Of a stretch of DNA of 64,000 nucleotides, positions 21,367 to 31,127 are shown one piece after another. The stretch's first letter is position 1, and each line of letters begins with the position of its first letter. The notes beneath the pieces are model-generated. The model was not told the DNA's origin, made no database searches, and saw only the letters and a list, made by a program, of their open reading frames with translations. Source of the DNA: Stomoxys calcitrans (Eukaryota; Arthropoda; Insecta; Diptera; Muscidae); the NCBI RefSeq assembly GCF_963082655.1, contig NC_081553.1, positions 22,330,197 to 22,394,196 of the forward strand, given 5' to 3'. The translations under genes and the position numbers were made by a program.

Positions 21367-24335
21367 TTTTTATACCCACCACCGGAGGATGGGGGTATAT
21401 TCGGAACGGAATGACAAAATCCGTTTGCAACACATCGAAATATCCAATTCCGACCCTATTCTTATATAAAAATATAAATTTGTGTTTGTCTGTTTGTGTG
21501 TTCCTTATAGACTCAGAAACGGCTGAACCGATTTCCTTTAAATTTTAATAGATGGTGCATAATAACCCGTGGTGAAAATAGGGTACTAAATTTTTTGGTA
21601 TCTGAAGGGGGGGGGGGACCCTCCCCCTTACTCCAATTTCCATAAACGCCAGATCTCGGAGATTAGTGGTGCGATTTAAGCGAAATTTTGTGTGCTCTCT
21701 TTAGTAACCTACAAACAAAAATTTGGTATCCAAATTTCGGATGGGGTACCCAGGGGGGCTGCCCCACCCTAAAACCCACCAAACATATATTTAGACCAAT
21801 CACGACAATATGGGACTCAAACGAAAGATATTTAGGATGAGAAAACTTTTCTGATATCCAATTGTCGGACCATGTATTAGGGGCACCACCCCAACCCCCA
21901 AAACACCCCTAGATCGGACATATTTACCGAACATGGCAATATGGGACTCAAATGAAAGGTATTTGTGAGTAGAATACGAATCTGATATCCAAGTGTGGGA
22001 CCAAGTATCGGGGGTCCTTCCCTTCTCCAAAACACCACCCAAACAGGACTTATTTACTGACCATCGCAATAAAGGTATTTGCAAGTAGAATACGAATCAG
22101 ATATCCATGTGTGGGACCAAGTGTTTGGGGCCGCCTATCCCCGAGAACATCCCCCAAAGAGGACAAATATACGACCATAGTAGTATGGAATTCAAATTAA
22201 AGGTCTTTGGAAGAAAAGCAAGAATTTGATATCAATATTCGGGAAAAGTGTCTATGGGGCCACTCCACCCCCATAGGACCAACCAAATAGGAAGTATTTG
22301 CTGACCATTGCAATTTAAGGCTGAAATAAGAGGCTTTTTATAGTAGAACACGAATCTGGTATAAATTTTCAAAGCCAAGTCGCTGATTGCACACAAATGA
22401 AAGGCATTTGGGAGTAGACCATGAATCTGATATTAACATGCGGGACCAACTGTCTAGGAGACGTCCCACAACCGTAACAACCCCCAAATAGAACATATTT
22501 TCTCACCATGAAAATTTAGGTCTTAAAGAGAGTGGAGCTCGCTATTGATAGTTTTTAGGGCCCATACCTCTTAAATGAAAGGTATTTAAGATTAGACAAC
22601 GTATTTTATATCCAATTTTTAGACCAATGGCAAAAAGGGGTTCAAATAAATGACATTTGAGAGTATTTCACGATGCTGATAATTCTTAGGGCTTAGAGGT
22701 TCTTGGTTTAAGATCATATTGATTCAGACAAAGGCAGTTATATCGTTACATACCATTTTCGTAGCATGGCAATTCACTAAAAGCTCTTTAGTTGCCAAAA
22801 ATGAATACTCAAAGAATAATTTTGTTCCATGAAAAGTAAAAGAAGGCGCAGCGGAGCATGCCGGGTCCAGCTTGTAAAGTACATATATTCTTTATCAGCG
22901 CAAAAATTTAAGACCATCTAGCCATGTCCGCCCGTCTGTCTGTTGAAATCACGCTCCTTAAAAATAGAGATATTGAGCTGAAATTCTGCACAGATTCTTC
23001 TTTTATCCATAAGCTAGTTAAGTTCGAAGATGAGCTATATCGAATTATATCTTGATGTAGCCCCCATATAGACCGATCCGCCAATTTGGGGTCTTAGGCC
23101 CATAAAAGCCACATTTATTATCAGATTTTGCTGAAATTTGGGACAGTGAGTTATATAAGGCCCTCCGATATTCTTCTTCAATTTGGCACAGATCGGTCCA
23201 GATTGGGATATAGCTGCCATATAGACCGATCCGCCGATTTAGGGTCTTAGGTCCACAATAGCCACATTTATTATCCGATTTTGCTGAAATTTGGGACAGT
23301 GAGTTGTGTAGGACCCTTGGACATCTTTCTTCAATTTGACTCAGATCGGTAAACATTGAAATATAGCTGCTATATAGACCGATCTCTCGATTTGAGGTTT
23401 GGGGCCATAAAAGGTGCATTTATTGTCCGATGTCGCTCAAATTTTGGACAGTAAGTTGTGCTGGGCCCTTCCACATTCTTCTTCAATTTGGCTTAGGTCG
23501 GTCCAGATTTGGATATAGCTGCCATATAAACCGATTTAGGGTCTTAAGCCAATAAAAGCCACATTTATTATCCGATTTTGCTGAAATTTGGGACAGTGAG
23601 TTGTGTAAGGGCCTTCGACATCCTCCGTGAATTTGGCTCAGATCGGTGCAGATTTGGATGTAGCTGCCATATTGGCCGATCCGCCGATTTAGGGTCTTAA
23701 GCCCATAAAAGCCACATTTATTATCCGATTTTGCTGAAATTTGGGACAGTGAGTTGTGTAAGGCCCTTCTATATATTTCTTCAATTTGGCTCTTATCGGT
23801 AGAAATTGGGATATAGCTGCGATATAGACCGATCTCTTGATTTGAGGTTTTGGGTCCATAAAAGGCGCATTTATTGTCCGATTTTGCCGAAATTTGGAAC
23901 AGTGAGTTGCATTAGGTCCTTCGACATTTTTCCCCAATTTTTCTTAGATCGGTCCAGATTTGTATATCTGCCATATAAACCGATATCTCGATTTAAAGTC
24001 TTGGCGGCATAAAAGGCTCATTTATAATCCGATTTCACTGAAATTTGACGCAATGACTTATGTTAGGCTTTTCGTCATCCTTGTCGTATATGGTTCAGAT
24101 CAGTTTATTTTTAGATATAGCTACTTAAAAGACCAACATTTTCTTATATAAAAATGAACAATGACTTGTACTTATAAGTATATGGTTCAAATCGGAACAT
24201 ATTTCGATATAGCTGCTATGGGGCTTAAGGCATGCATTTTTCACCAGAATTTGACCAAAGGTGGTTTACATATATATCCGAGGTGGTGGGTATCCAAAGT
24301 TCGGGCCGGCCGAACTTAAGGCCTTTTTACTTGTT
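21367..24335 (+). mobile_element. complete INE-1-like element, subfamily A, split by a Helitron-like insertion
   Basis: The head is at 21367 (TTTTATACCCACCACCGGAG) and reaches CCGACCCTA at 21458. It resumes at 22875 with TAAAGTACATATATTC and continues through the GTCCGCCCGTCTGTCTG tract and eight monomers to the tail hairpin (AAGTTCGGGCCGGCCGAACTT) and TTTTTACTTGTT. Without the insertion the element would be about 1.55 kb, like its neighbours. The head also contains a micro-inversion at 21403-21420. Confidence 0.9.
21459..22874 (+). mobile_element. Helitron-like non-autonomous element
   Basis: It starts TTCTTATATAAAAAT, then GTGTGTTCCTTATAGACTCA and GAAACGGCTGAACCGATTTC. A series of 115-130-bp segments follows, each with TGGGACTCAAATGAAAGGTA and GAATCTGATATCCAA blocks and C-rich stretches. 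It ends AAGGCGCAGCGGAGCATG, then CCGGGTCCAGCTTG. The host INE-1-like sequence is joined exactly, CCCTA then TAAAGTA, with no target duplication. Insertion at A^T without duplication, a TC-type start and a hairpin/CTRR-type end are Helitron traits. Here the end is CTTG, whereas the copy at 46558 has CTAG. No Rep/helicase gene is present. Confidence 0.7.
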
Positions 24336-25485
24336 GTATTTATTTTATTTTTAATATTTCGGTTTTAGAAATGATCTCATGCACCAATATTTCATGAATT
24401 TACCTGCAATTCAAATATGGCCTAATTTTTAGATAGATTCTCAAAAAACACCCCCTAAAGCTTTCAAGATATACCCCTATTTTTAAATCATATCCCACTG
24501 TGTGACATCCTGATTCATATTTGCCCGCATGCACATTTACATATGTACTCCATAGCCTATAGTTGTAAGTTATGAATGCCATTCCGTATGTAATAACATT
24601 TTAATGTGTACAAATTAAGGCAAAAAAAAAAAAAGAAAAAAGTATGAGAGAAAGAAAGAGCTAAAAAGAAGAAGAAGCATGACAAGAAAAAAACGAGAAT
24701 ACTTATAAACATAATATTAAATAAAATAAAATTGAATAAAATAAACATTTCATCTTATCTCTATTTGATGTGTATATGAATGCCCAGGAAGATGGATGAA
24801 TAGCCTGCCTGCGTGCCTGCCTGTCTGCTTTAATGCCAGCATATGAATATCCATTTACATTTTTTATTTCTTGGCACAAACTAAACACTCCGACACTTAC
24901 TCATACTCTCATGCACTTGTACAAAAGGTCCTTTTGGTAATGATGACGTATTGTATGCATTTTGTGGCTTCGTTCTAAGGACAACAGCAACTTCAATGAC
25001 AATGACAACAAAAGACGTGATGGAAAACAAGACAAATTCACTTATCCACCAAGACAGGACTAAGGTTTTTGTGGCAAAGTACTATGTGACTTAAATTGAA
25101 TACTTGACACCCAATGATGAGCTATTGCAAAGGCAGGTTGTCTCATGTAAATATGGTTGCGTTTAGGGACAGAGTTGCCATATTTCTAAAATGTTGTAAC
25201 CAAAACAGAAATTTTTGCTCCAGTGAGGGACAAGATGCTATTAAGTATAGACTGAGTGTTATTTGTAAATTTAATATGAAATTTGTTGTTGATGTCACAG
25301 AACAAAAAAAAAAAAAACAAAGAAGAAGAAATAACATATTTATAGATGAAAATGACGCTCTACAAATCACGCAAAAGTATAGATTCTTCCCTAAAAAGAT
25401 TAAGCAGTATTTGGAGTTTTCGAGAGAAATAATTATTGGTATATTTAAAGCATTTTGCAGTGATAATGTGTCTCATTAACCTCAA
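24336..25485. other. unique AT-rich sequence, no supported gene
   Basis: Contains A-rich runs (24625-24690) and CAACAGCAACTTC-type low complexity near 24985. A 121-codon plus-strand frame at 25114-25479 has a Lys/Arg-rich middle from an AAAAAAC run and no recognisable domain. It was not called. Confidence 0.45.
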
Positions 25486-26199
25486 ACAGAGTTCTGACAG
25501 AGAACTCCGGGTATAGCCTGCCAAAAAGCCACTTCGCCGGCCCCCATGGAAATAGAAAAGTGCCTGTAGTATGAAGAGCGACACATTTCCCACATCTCCT
25601 TGGGTTAGGTTAAATGGGTAGCTCACAATAGATGAGTTCACTCGGAGGCCAATTTGGTCCCTTGTGATACCGTAAAAAAGAGAAAATTATATATGAGACC
25701 TTGGACCATACGCAGAGCTTATATACGAGCAAAAGAAATAAGAACCAAAGAGAACTAGAGCTAGGATGAACGCCTATCCCTCATGGAGCTCGTATGTGTT
25801 TTCGCCGGATTTTATCGCACTTTTCGTTGGAACCATCCCTTCCCAGCATCGAATCTTAGAAGACTTCCCAGAGGTATTTTCGCAAGGTCACCCAGATCGC
25901 AGAAGAACCGCACCCCAGAAAGGAGAGGTATTGAAGAAAAATATTGATGCATACTTATGGCAAAGTGTCCAGTTATGGCCCCTGTCAAGGTGCTCATCAA
26001 TCTCTTATCGAATGCCAGCAACTCTCCGTCCTCCTTCGGTTGATGACAGGCAAGAGTGCCTAAGCGGTCTGAAAAGCATCCTCGTAGTCCCATCTCGCCA
26101 CCGACCTTGGATTGGCCATTTGATCTCATACGTACCTCAACAAATTGGACGGAGGAAAGGCCTGTGGATGATTCGCACTCGGGTTGAACTCGTCCGCTC

Positions 26200-26440
26200 C
26201 CTCATTTTCTAGAATCCCTTCACGTCCGGGAACCCATATCAGCATATTAACAATCGGAGACTATCCACAGACTCCAAACAATCCGACACGCACCTCGACC
26301 ACGAAACCAAGACCTTGAGCGCCAACATACTGTCCACATAGATCCTGAGTTTTAAGGTCGCTAATTCTCTTGACAGAATTTGTCTTGCAGCCACCGTATT
26401 GGCATAGACCTCCACCTCGACATCACCGGCCTCGAACCCA
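26200..26440 (-). pseudogene. RNase H remnant of the R1-type element
   Basis: The frame read from 26440 gives VEVYANTVAARQILSRELA and LKLRIYVDSMLALKVLVSW, then RCVSDCLESVDSLRLLIC. IYVDSMLAL matches the second Asp block of RNase H (VxIxxDSxxAL), and EVYANTVAARQ covers the preceding helix. The first Asp block is not recognisable. Stops lie on both sides, including one right after LRLLIC. Confidence 0.7.
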
Positions 26441-26601
26441 AGACCTATAACCCCGTCATACTATGTACATAAATACTCCGTTTTGAGGGCAGGAATTCCC
26501 AGGATTTTTTTTACAGACCTATGCCTGAAGAACCGTACACTGGTCCGGCAGTCTCATGCGTCTTATGCTCTCTGGCGTCAGTCCCTCCCTCACCTTCCGG
26601 T

Positions 26602-27121
26602 CTAATAGTCTTTCCAGTGTTTTGAGTAAAACGTTGACAGACTAATGGACCTGTTAACACTTAGTTGTTGACTGGTTGACCTCCTCCAAGTCCTGATCTC
26701 CCTCCATGCCCTTGGTATAAAGGACCAAGCTGGCCCGCAAAATCCTATCTTGCCAGGGCAGGGTGAATAAAAGGGACTTCTGCAGCTGTGCCGGGATAAA
26801 ACCGTCCTGTCGGGCCGTTTTAAATGGCCGGAAAAAGCGAACTTTCTTTTCCTTGTCTGTGATATCCCTGAGGCCTCTGTAGGCATAGCGATATGACAAT
26901 AACCGAACTCTTCCTGACCGCCCGGCAAATGCGTCTTCATTAAAGTTCCACCGTTTCCTGACCACTCTCGGTGTTAGTCTCGTCTTCCCTTCTCGGAGTG
27001 CCTCACTAGTTCCTTCCAATTTTCCATAGAATTTTTCCCCGGAATTGCTCTTGGCCTTCCTCGTCTGGAACTTTTCCTCTGACGTGTTTAATCTTTTGAC
27101 CTTATTAAAACTCTCCCCCAC
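26602..27121 (-). pseudogene. reverse transcriptase N-terminal remnant of the R1-type element
   Basis: The frame 27121-26654 reads basic linker sequence (FNKVKRLNTSEEKFQTRKA), then LREGKTRLTPRVVRKRW. At residues about 115-145 it reads FFRPFKTARQDGFIPAQLQK and PWQDRILRASLVLYTKGM. These correspond to the RT start block FKSPGPDGIxPxxLQ and the helix after it, with SPGP changed to TARQ. RT motifs with YADD are not preserved in the adjacent sequence, so the domain is truncated. Confidence 0.7.
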
Positions 27122-27379
27122 AGAGCTGAAGTTTGCCCAGACGGTCTTCTTCGGGTTTCAGCATGGCCTTCTCTTTCTCGAGATAGTTCAAACATTTGTG
27201 ATCCGAAAAAGAGCATTGGGTGAAGAAGTCCAGCCCTAGATCTTCACCGAGCCACTATTCGTCAAAAGCTTTATATCTACAACCTTTTCCCTGCTCCTCT
27301 TGTAGAAAATAGGGGCATTGTCATCATGGTTTAAATGCAATCAAAAAGTGACTAACTGGAGTAGCATAGATAGCAACAC

Positions 27380-27619
27380 AATTGTTGCTATCTATGCTTC
27401 CCCAGAGGCTGCGGTGTGCGTTGGCGTCTCCCTTTAGGACACGGTCATGCCCCTTGGTTTGGCACCACCTGACAAGTCCCGGGCTTTGTCTCTATTGGGG
27501 TTGTTTTCATCGCACGGTAAATACCGAGAGACCAGGGTCAGAAATGATTTGCTCGTTCTCTCCAAGCCAACTACCATTAAGTCTTCATCGCTGAAACGAT
27601 AAATCAGAGCAAGGTTCAA
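27380..27619 (-). pseudogene. endonuclease domain remnant of the R1-type element
   Basis: The frame from 27619 reads NLALIYRFSDEDLMVVGLER and TSKSFLTLVSRYLPCDENN, the beta-sheet core of the apurinic-like endonuclease of R1-type elements. It then shifts to a frame carrying GDANAHRSLWGSIDSNN at about 27430-27375, the catalytic Asp/Asn/His block. A frameshift between PRGMTV and GDANAH separates the two. The domain would nick target DNA to prime reverse transcription. Confidence 0.78.
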
Positions 27620-28289
27620 ATCTCTAGTGGCTACGATACAGCTTCTTATCTTAGATCAGATTCAGATTACCTGATCTGAGTCCACGAACTTTGTCACCTC
27701 GTAGCCACGGTTACTGAACGAGTACCACGTCAGTTCCCAGCAGCTCCATGACAATATTTGAATGAAGCAGTATAACTTGTACTTGCTTTAGCCAAGCCAT
27801 GCCCCCTAGCTTCCTGGGTGGCGGGATTTTGAACCAACTCTGATACAGAGATCCTTCATATTTCCTTTATCCCTCTCCCATCCCCTTACAATTGTCCAGC
27901 CATCCGCTAGAAAATGTTTTCTGCTCTTTAAATAGGTTAAGTATGGCTACATCCTGTAATACAGGAAGGGAAATCGACACCCGCAATGCTATCTCGATAA
28001 GACTAATCTTCATGCCAATCCAAAGCTGGTCAAGACTTTCTCATTTCCGCATCCAATCACCTTGGCATTCTTCTGCCGCTTGCGCCATCGAAAGCCGCGA
28101 ATCAGACGTCCTGGCCTTTTCCAATGGCATCTGAAAGAGCTCGGAGAATCTTTTCTTCGATCAACAACCATCCTTCCGTGGATAACCAGCCTTCAGGATT
28201 GCTCCGGTCCAGGATAGCCACTTGTAGTTCAATTTGCCAGGCGCCTGCGCATCGCCAGTTCTCCGCCGCTTATTTCTTGGATAAGGCAT

Positions 28290-29225
28290 GTTAGTTGAAT
28301 GAGATACCCTTAATGGGAGCACAATCTCCTTATCACGGTTCCTGAGCTTGACGGCAGGATCATTGAAAGTTTAGCTCTTTTCAGGGCCTGGTACTATGCG
28401 CGCAGTGCTTCCATTTTCTGTCCCGGTTTATATCTACCGTTTATACCAGTTCCTGTTGAAGTGTTTGTGTTATTCGTTGTCTGTTCGGGTATCGTGGGAT
28501 ATAGCAGAGGGCAACTTACTTTCTTCTGCAGTAGTATTCATAATAGATTCGTACTTTCTGAAGTGGAATCTAAGTTTGCGCATCGAAGGCTTGTCACGGA
28601 TCTTCAAAGTGGAAGGCCCTACCCCTTTCATCTTCATCAGATACCGTAACGAGCGTATGTAGCATTCTTCCCATTTCTGCTCGTCCGTCTTCTGTATCTT
28701 CCGTTTATCCCCTTGCGAGGCACCCATATCACTATCACTGCTCATCGCCAGACTTCTGCCTCTTACTTCTTGGATTGGGCCTGTCAGTTGAATGAGATAC
28801 CCTTAATGGGAGGACACTCTACTGACCAAACTTCCTGGGTTTGGCGGCAGGATCATTGAAAGTTAAGCCCTTTTATGGGTCTGGTTGTATGCGTGCAATG
28901 CTTCCATTTTCTGTCCCGGTTTATATCTAGCGTTTATACCAGTTCCTGTTGAAGTGTTTGTGTTATTCGCTGTCTGTTGTGGTATCGTGGGATGTAGCAG
29001 AGGGCAACATACTTTAATCTACAGTACTATTCATCATAGATTCGTTCTTTCTGAAGTGGAACCTATATTTGCGCATCAAAAGCTTGTCACTGATTGTCAA
29101 AGTGGATGGCTCTTGACCTTTCATCTTCATCAGATACCATAACGAGCGTTTGTAGCATTCTTCCCGTTTCTGCTCATCCGTCTTTCTTCCGCTTATCCCC
29201 TTGCGAAGTATCCGCATCGCCTTAG
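28290..29225 (-). pseudogene. ORF1-like region present as a 493-bp tandem duplication
   Basis: TTGAATGAGATACCCTTAAT occurs at 28295 and at 28788, and the two following 460-bp stretches are alignable throughout. On the minus strand each copy encodes the same peptide: DEQKWEECYIRSLRYLMKMK in one and DEQKREECYKRSLWYLMKMK in the other, followed by RKLRFHFRKYES or RKYRFHFRKNES. The peptides are Lys/Arg-rich, like the nucleic-acid-binding ORF1 proteins, but no zinc knuckle is visible. Assignment to ORF1 rests on position upstream of the endonuclease. Confidence 0.55.
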
Positions 29226-29230
29226 GGAGT

Positions 29231-29700
29231 TAAGTTTCCAGCTGCCTTTGTCCTCCTCATCCGATTTCTAAAGCTGCATCGTTCCAACTAACGAGTGCTT
29301 ACCGCAGGCATCCTCGCAAGAGCACAAGTTAATGTTGTCTTGTATATGAGTGTATGCTTGTAGAGTTCAATTTGAGTGCTTGTTGTGTGTAGCATGGGGT
29401 TGAGCCCTGCAGATTTTATGTACTGTCGGTTCGGATGAATTCTCTGTGCTGGATCATCAATGCTGCTGTACTCTATACTTTATGAATCATTCTGCGAAGG
29501 GCACAGCTTCTCAGAGCCACACCAGACCTCTATAGGTGAGGTGAAATATCCATTGTACTCTCCACGGCCTGATTCACCAACACATACTTATCGATTTACA
29601 ACTGTGGCATAAATGTAGAAAAGTCTTTGATAATGATCGGATAGAAGTCGCTACCTGTACTTTATACACCAATTAATTTGAGCAGACACGCAGACGGACA
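29231..29700. other. unassigned sequence upstream of the mariner
   Basis: May include the 5' untranslated part of the R1-type element. The last bases (GCAGACACGCAGACGGACAT) resemble the INE-1-like GACGGACAT tract. No gene. Confidence 0.4.
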
Positions 29701-29702
29701 TA

Positions 29703-30977
29703 TTGGGTTGCCCAAAAAGTAATTGTCGATAATATAGTAGTAATATAGTCGGCGTTGACAAATTTTTTCAACGGCTTGTGACTCTGTAATAGCATTCTTT
29801 CTTCTGTCAGTTATTTTTAGCTTGCTTTAGAAAAAAAGTGCGCGAAATTTTGTTTACATTTGTTTGTTTGGCGTCAATTTTAATATGGAGCCCACAAAGG
29901 AGCATTTTCGTCATATTTTACTTTATTATTTCCGTAAAGGAAAAAACGCGGAGCAGGTTGCTAAAAAGTTACGAGATGTGTATGGTGATAAAGCCTTAAA
30001 AGGAAGACAGTGTCAAAATTGGTTTCGCAAATTCCGTTCTGGAGATTTTTCACTTAAAGATGAGCCACGTTCAGGTCAGCCAAATGAAGTTGATGATGAC
30101 CAAATCAAAGCATTAATCGAATTGGATCATCATGTAACTGAGCGTGAGATAGGAGAGAAGTTAAATATACCAAAATCAACCGTTCATTATCACATAAAAA
30201 GTCTTGGAATGGTGAAAAAGCTTGATATTTGGATACCACATGTATTGAAAGAAATTCATTTAACAAACCGAATCAACGCTTGTGATATGCACCTTAAACG
30301 CAATGAATTGGATCCGTTTTTAAATCGAATCATAACTGGAGATGAAAAATGGATTGTTTACAACAACGTTAGTCGAAAACGATCATGGTCCAAGCATGGT
30401 GAACCAGCTCAAACCACTTCAAAGGCTGATATCCACCAAAAGAAGGTTATGCTGTCTGTTTGGTGGGATTGGAAGGGTGTGGTATATTTTGAGCTGCTTC
30501 CAAGAAACCAAACGATTAATTCGGATGTTTACTGTCAACAATTGGACAAATTGAATACAGCCATCAAGGAGAAGCGTCAATCATAAAGGTGACATATTCC
30601 ACCAGGACAACGCTAGACCGCACACATCTTTGGTCACTCGCCAAAAACTGAGTGAGCTTGGCTGGGAACTTTCGATGCATCCACCATATAGCCCTGACCT
30701 TGCACCATCAGACTACCACTTATTTCGATCTTTGCAGAACTCCTTAAATGGTAAAACTTTCGACAATGATGAGGCTATAAAATCGCACTTGGTTCGGTTT
30801 TTTGCAGATAAAGGCCAGAAGTTCTATGAGCGTGGAATACTAAATTTGCCAGGAAGATGGCAAAAGGTTATCGAACAAAATGGCAATTATATATTTGATT
30901 AAAGTTCATTCTAAGTTTTATTAAAAATGCATTTACTTTCTTTTAAAAAATCCGCAATTACTTTTTAGGCAAACCAA
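29703..30977 (+). mobile_element. mariner transposon
   Basis: A 1275-bp element flanked by TA on both sides (29701-29702, 30978-30979). The left end is TTGGGTTGCCCAAAAAGTAA. The right end is its inverse with small changes (ATTACTTTTTAGGCAAACCAA). The transposase gene fills the interior. The terminal sequence and protein place it in Tc1/mariner, mariner group. It is the donor type for the two 235-bp derivatives at 32247 and 33436, which share its first 180 and last 80 bases or so. Confidence 0.95.
29885..30902 (+). pseudogene. mariner transposase, one frameshift
   Basis: The transposase cuts and pastes the element by binding its inverted ends. The ATG at 29885 starts MEPTKEHFRHILLYYFRKGK. Helix-turn-helix regions follow (QVAKKLRDVYGDKALKGRQC; REIGEKLNIPKSTVHYHIKS). 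ITGDEKWIVY holds the first catalytic Asp. After a single frameshift at about 30575-30586 the reading continues as VNHKGDIFHQDNARPHTSLV (second Asp) and HPPYSPDLAPSDYHLFRSLQ (third Asp). Thirty-four residues separate the last two, giving D,D34D. The frame ends NYIFD at 30902. All catalytic residues and both binding motifs are present, so loss of function rests mainly on the frameshift. Total length would be about 340 residues, as usual. Confidence 0.92.
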
Positions 30978-30986
30978 TAGCTACAT

Positions 30987-31127
30987 CGAATCAGAAAATT
31001 AAACAAGGTTGATCCACATACTTATCAACAAGGCAGATTGGAATATCTCTGGTTGTAACACCAAGAAGGAGAGGAGATAGAGCAGTTGATAAGTATGTGG
31101 ATCAACCTTGTATAATTTTCTGATTCG
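30987..31127. mobile_element. 141-bp element with 43-bp inverted repeats
   Basis: The left arm is 30987-31029 and the right arm 31085-31127. They are complementary at 42 of 43 positions, including TTGATCCACATACTTATCAA. The 55-bp loop (GGCAGATTGGAATATCTCTG and on) has no gene. It lies 9 bp from the mariner end. A MITE is likely. No clear target duplication was seen. Confidence 0.85.

Larger units (their letters stand above)
25490..29230 (-). mobile_element. decayed, nearly full-length R1-type non-LTR retrotransposon
   Basis: Minus-strand order from 29230 down is ORF1-like sequence (duplicated), apurinic endonuclease, RT, RNase H, C-terminal region, and a 3' end with TTGGGTTAGGTTAAA near 25605. 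No coding part is intact. The domain order and the GDANAHxxLWGS endonuclease motif point to the R1/LOA group. No target duplication could be read because the 5' boundary near 29230 is indistinct. Confidence 0.75.

Noticed and set aside
25114..25479. 121-codon open frame
   Set aside because: No domain, Lys/Arg run from a poly-A stretch, AT-rich codon use, and no splice or promoter support.
25766..26212. 148-codon plus-strand frame
   Set aside because: It is the antisense of the R1-type element, whose minus strand shows the real RNase H and C-terminal motifs.
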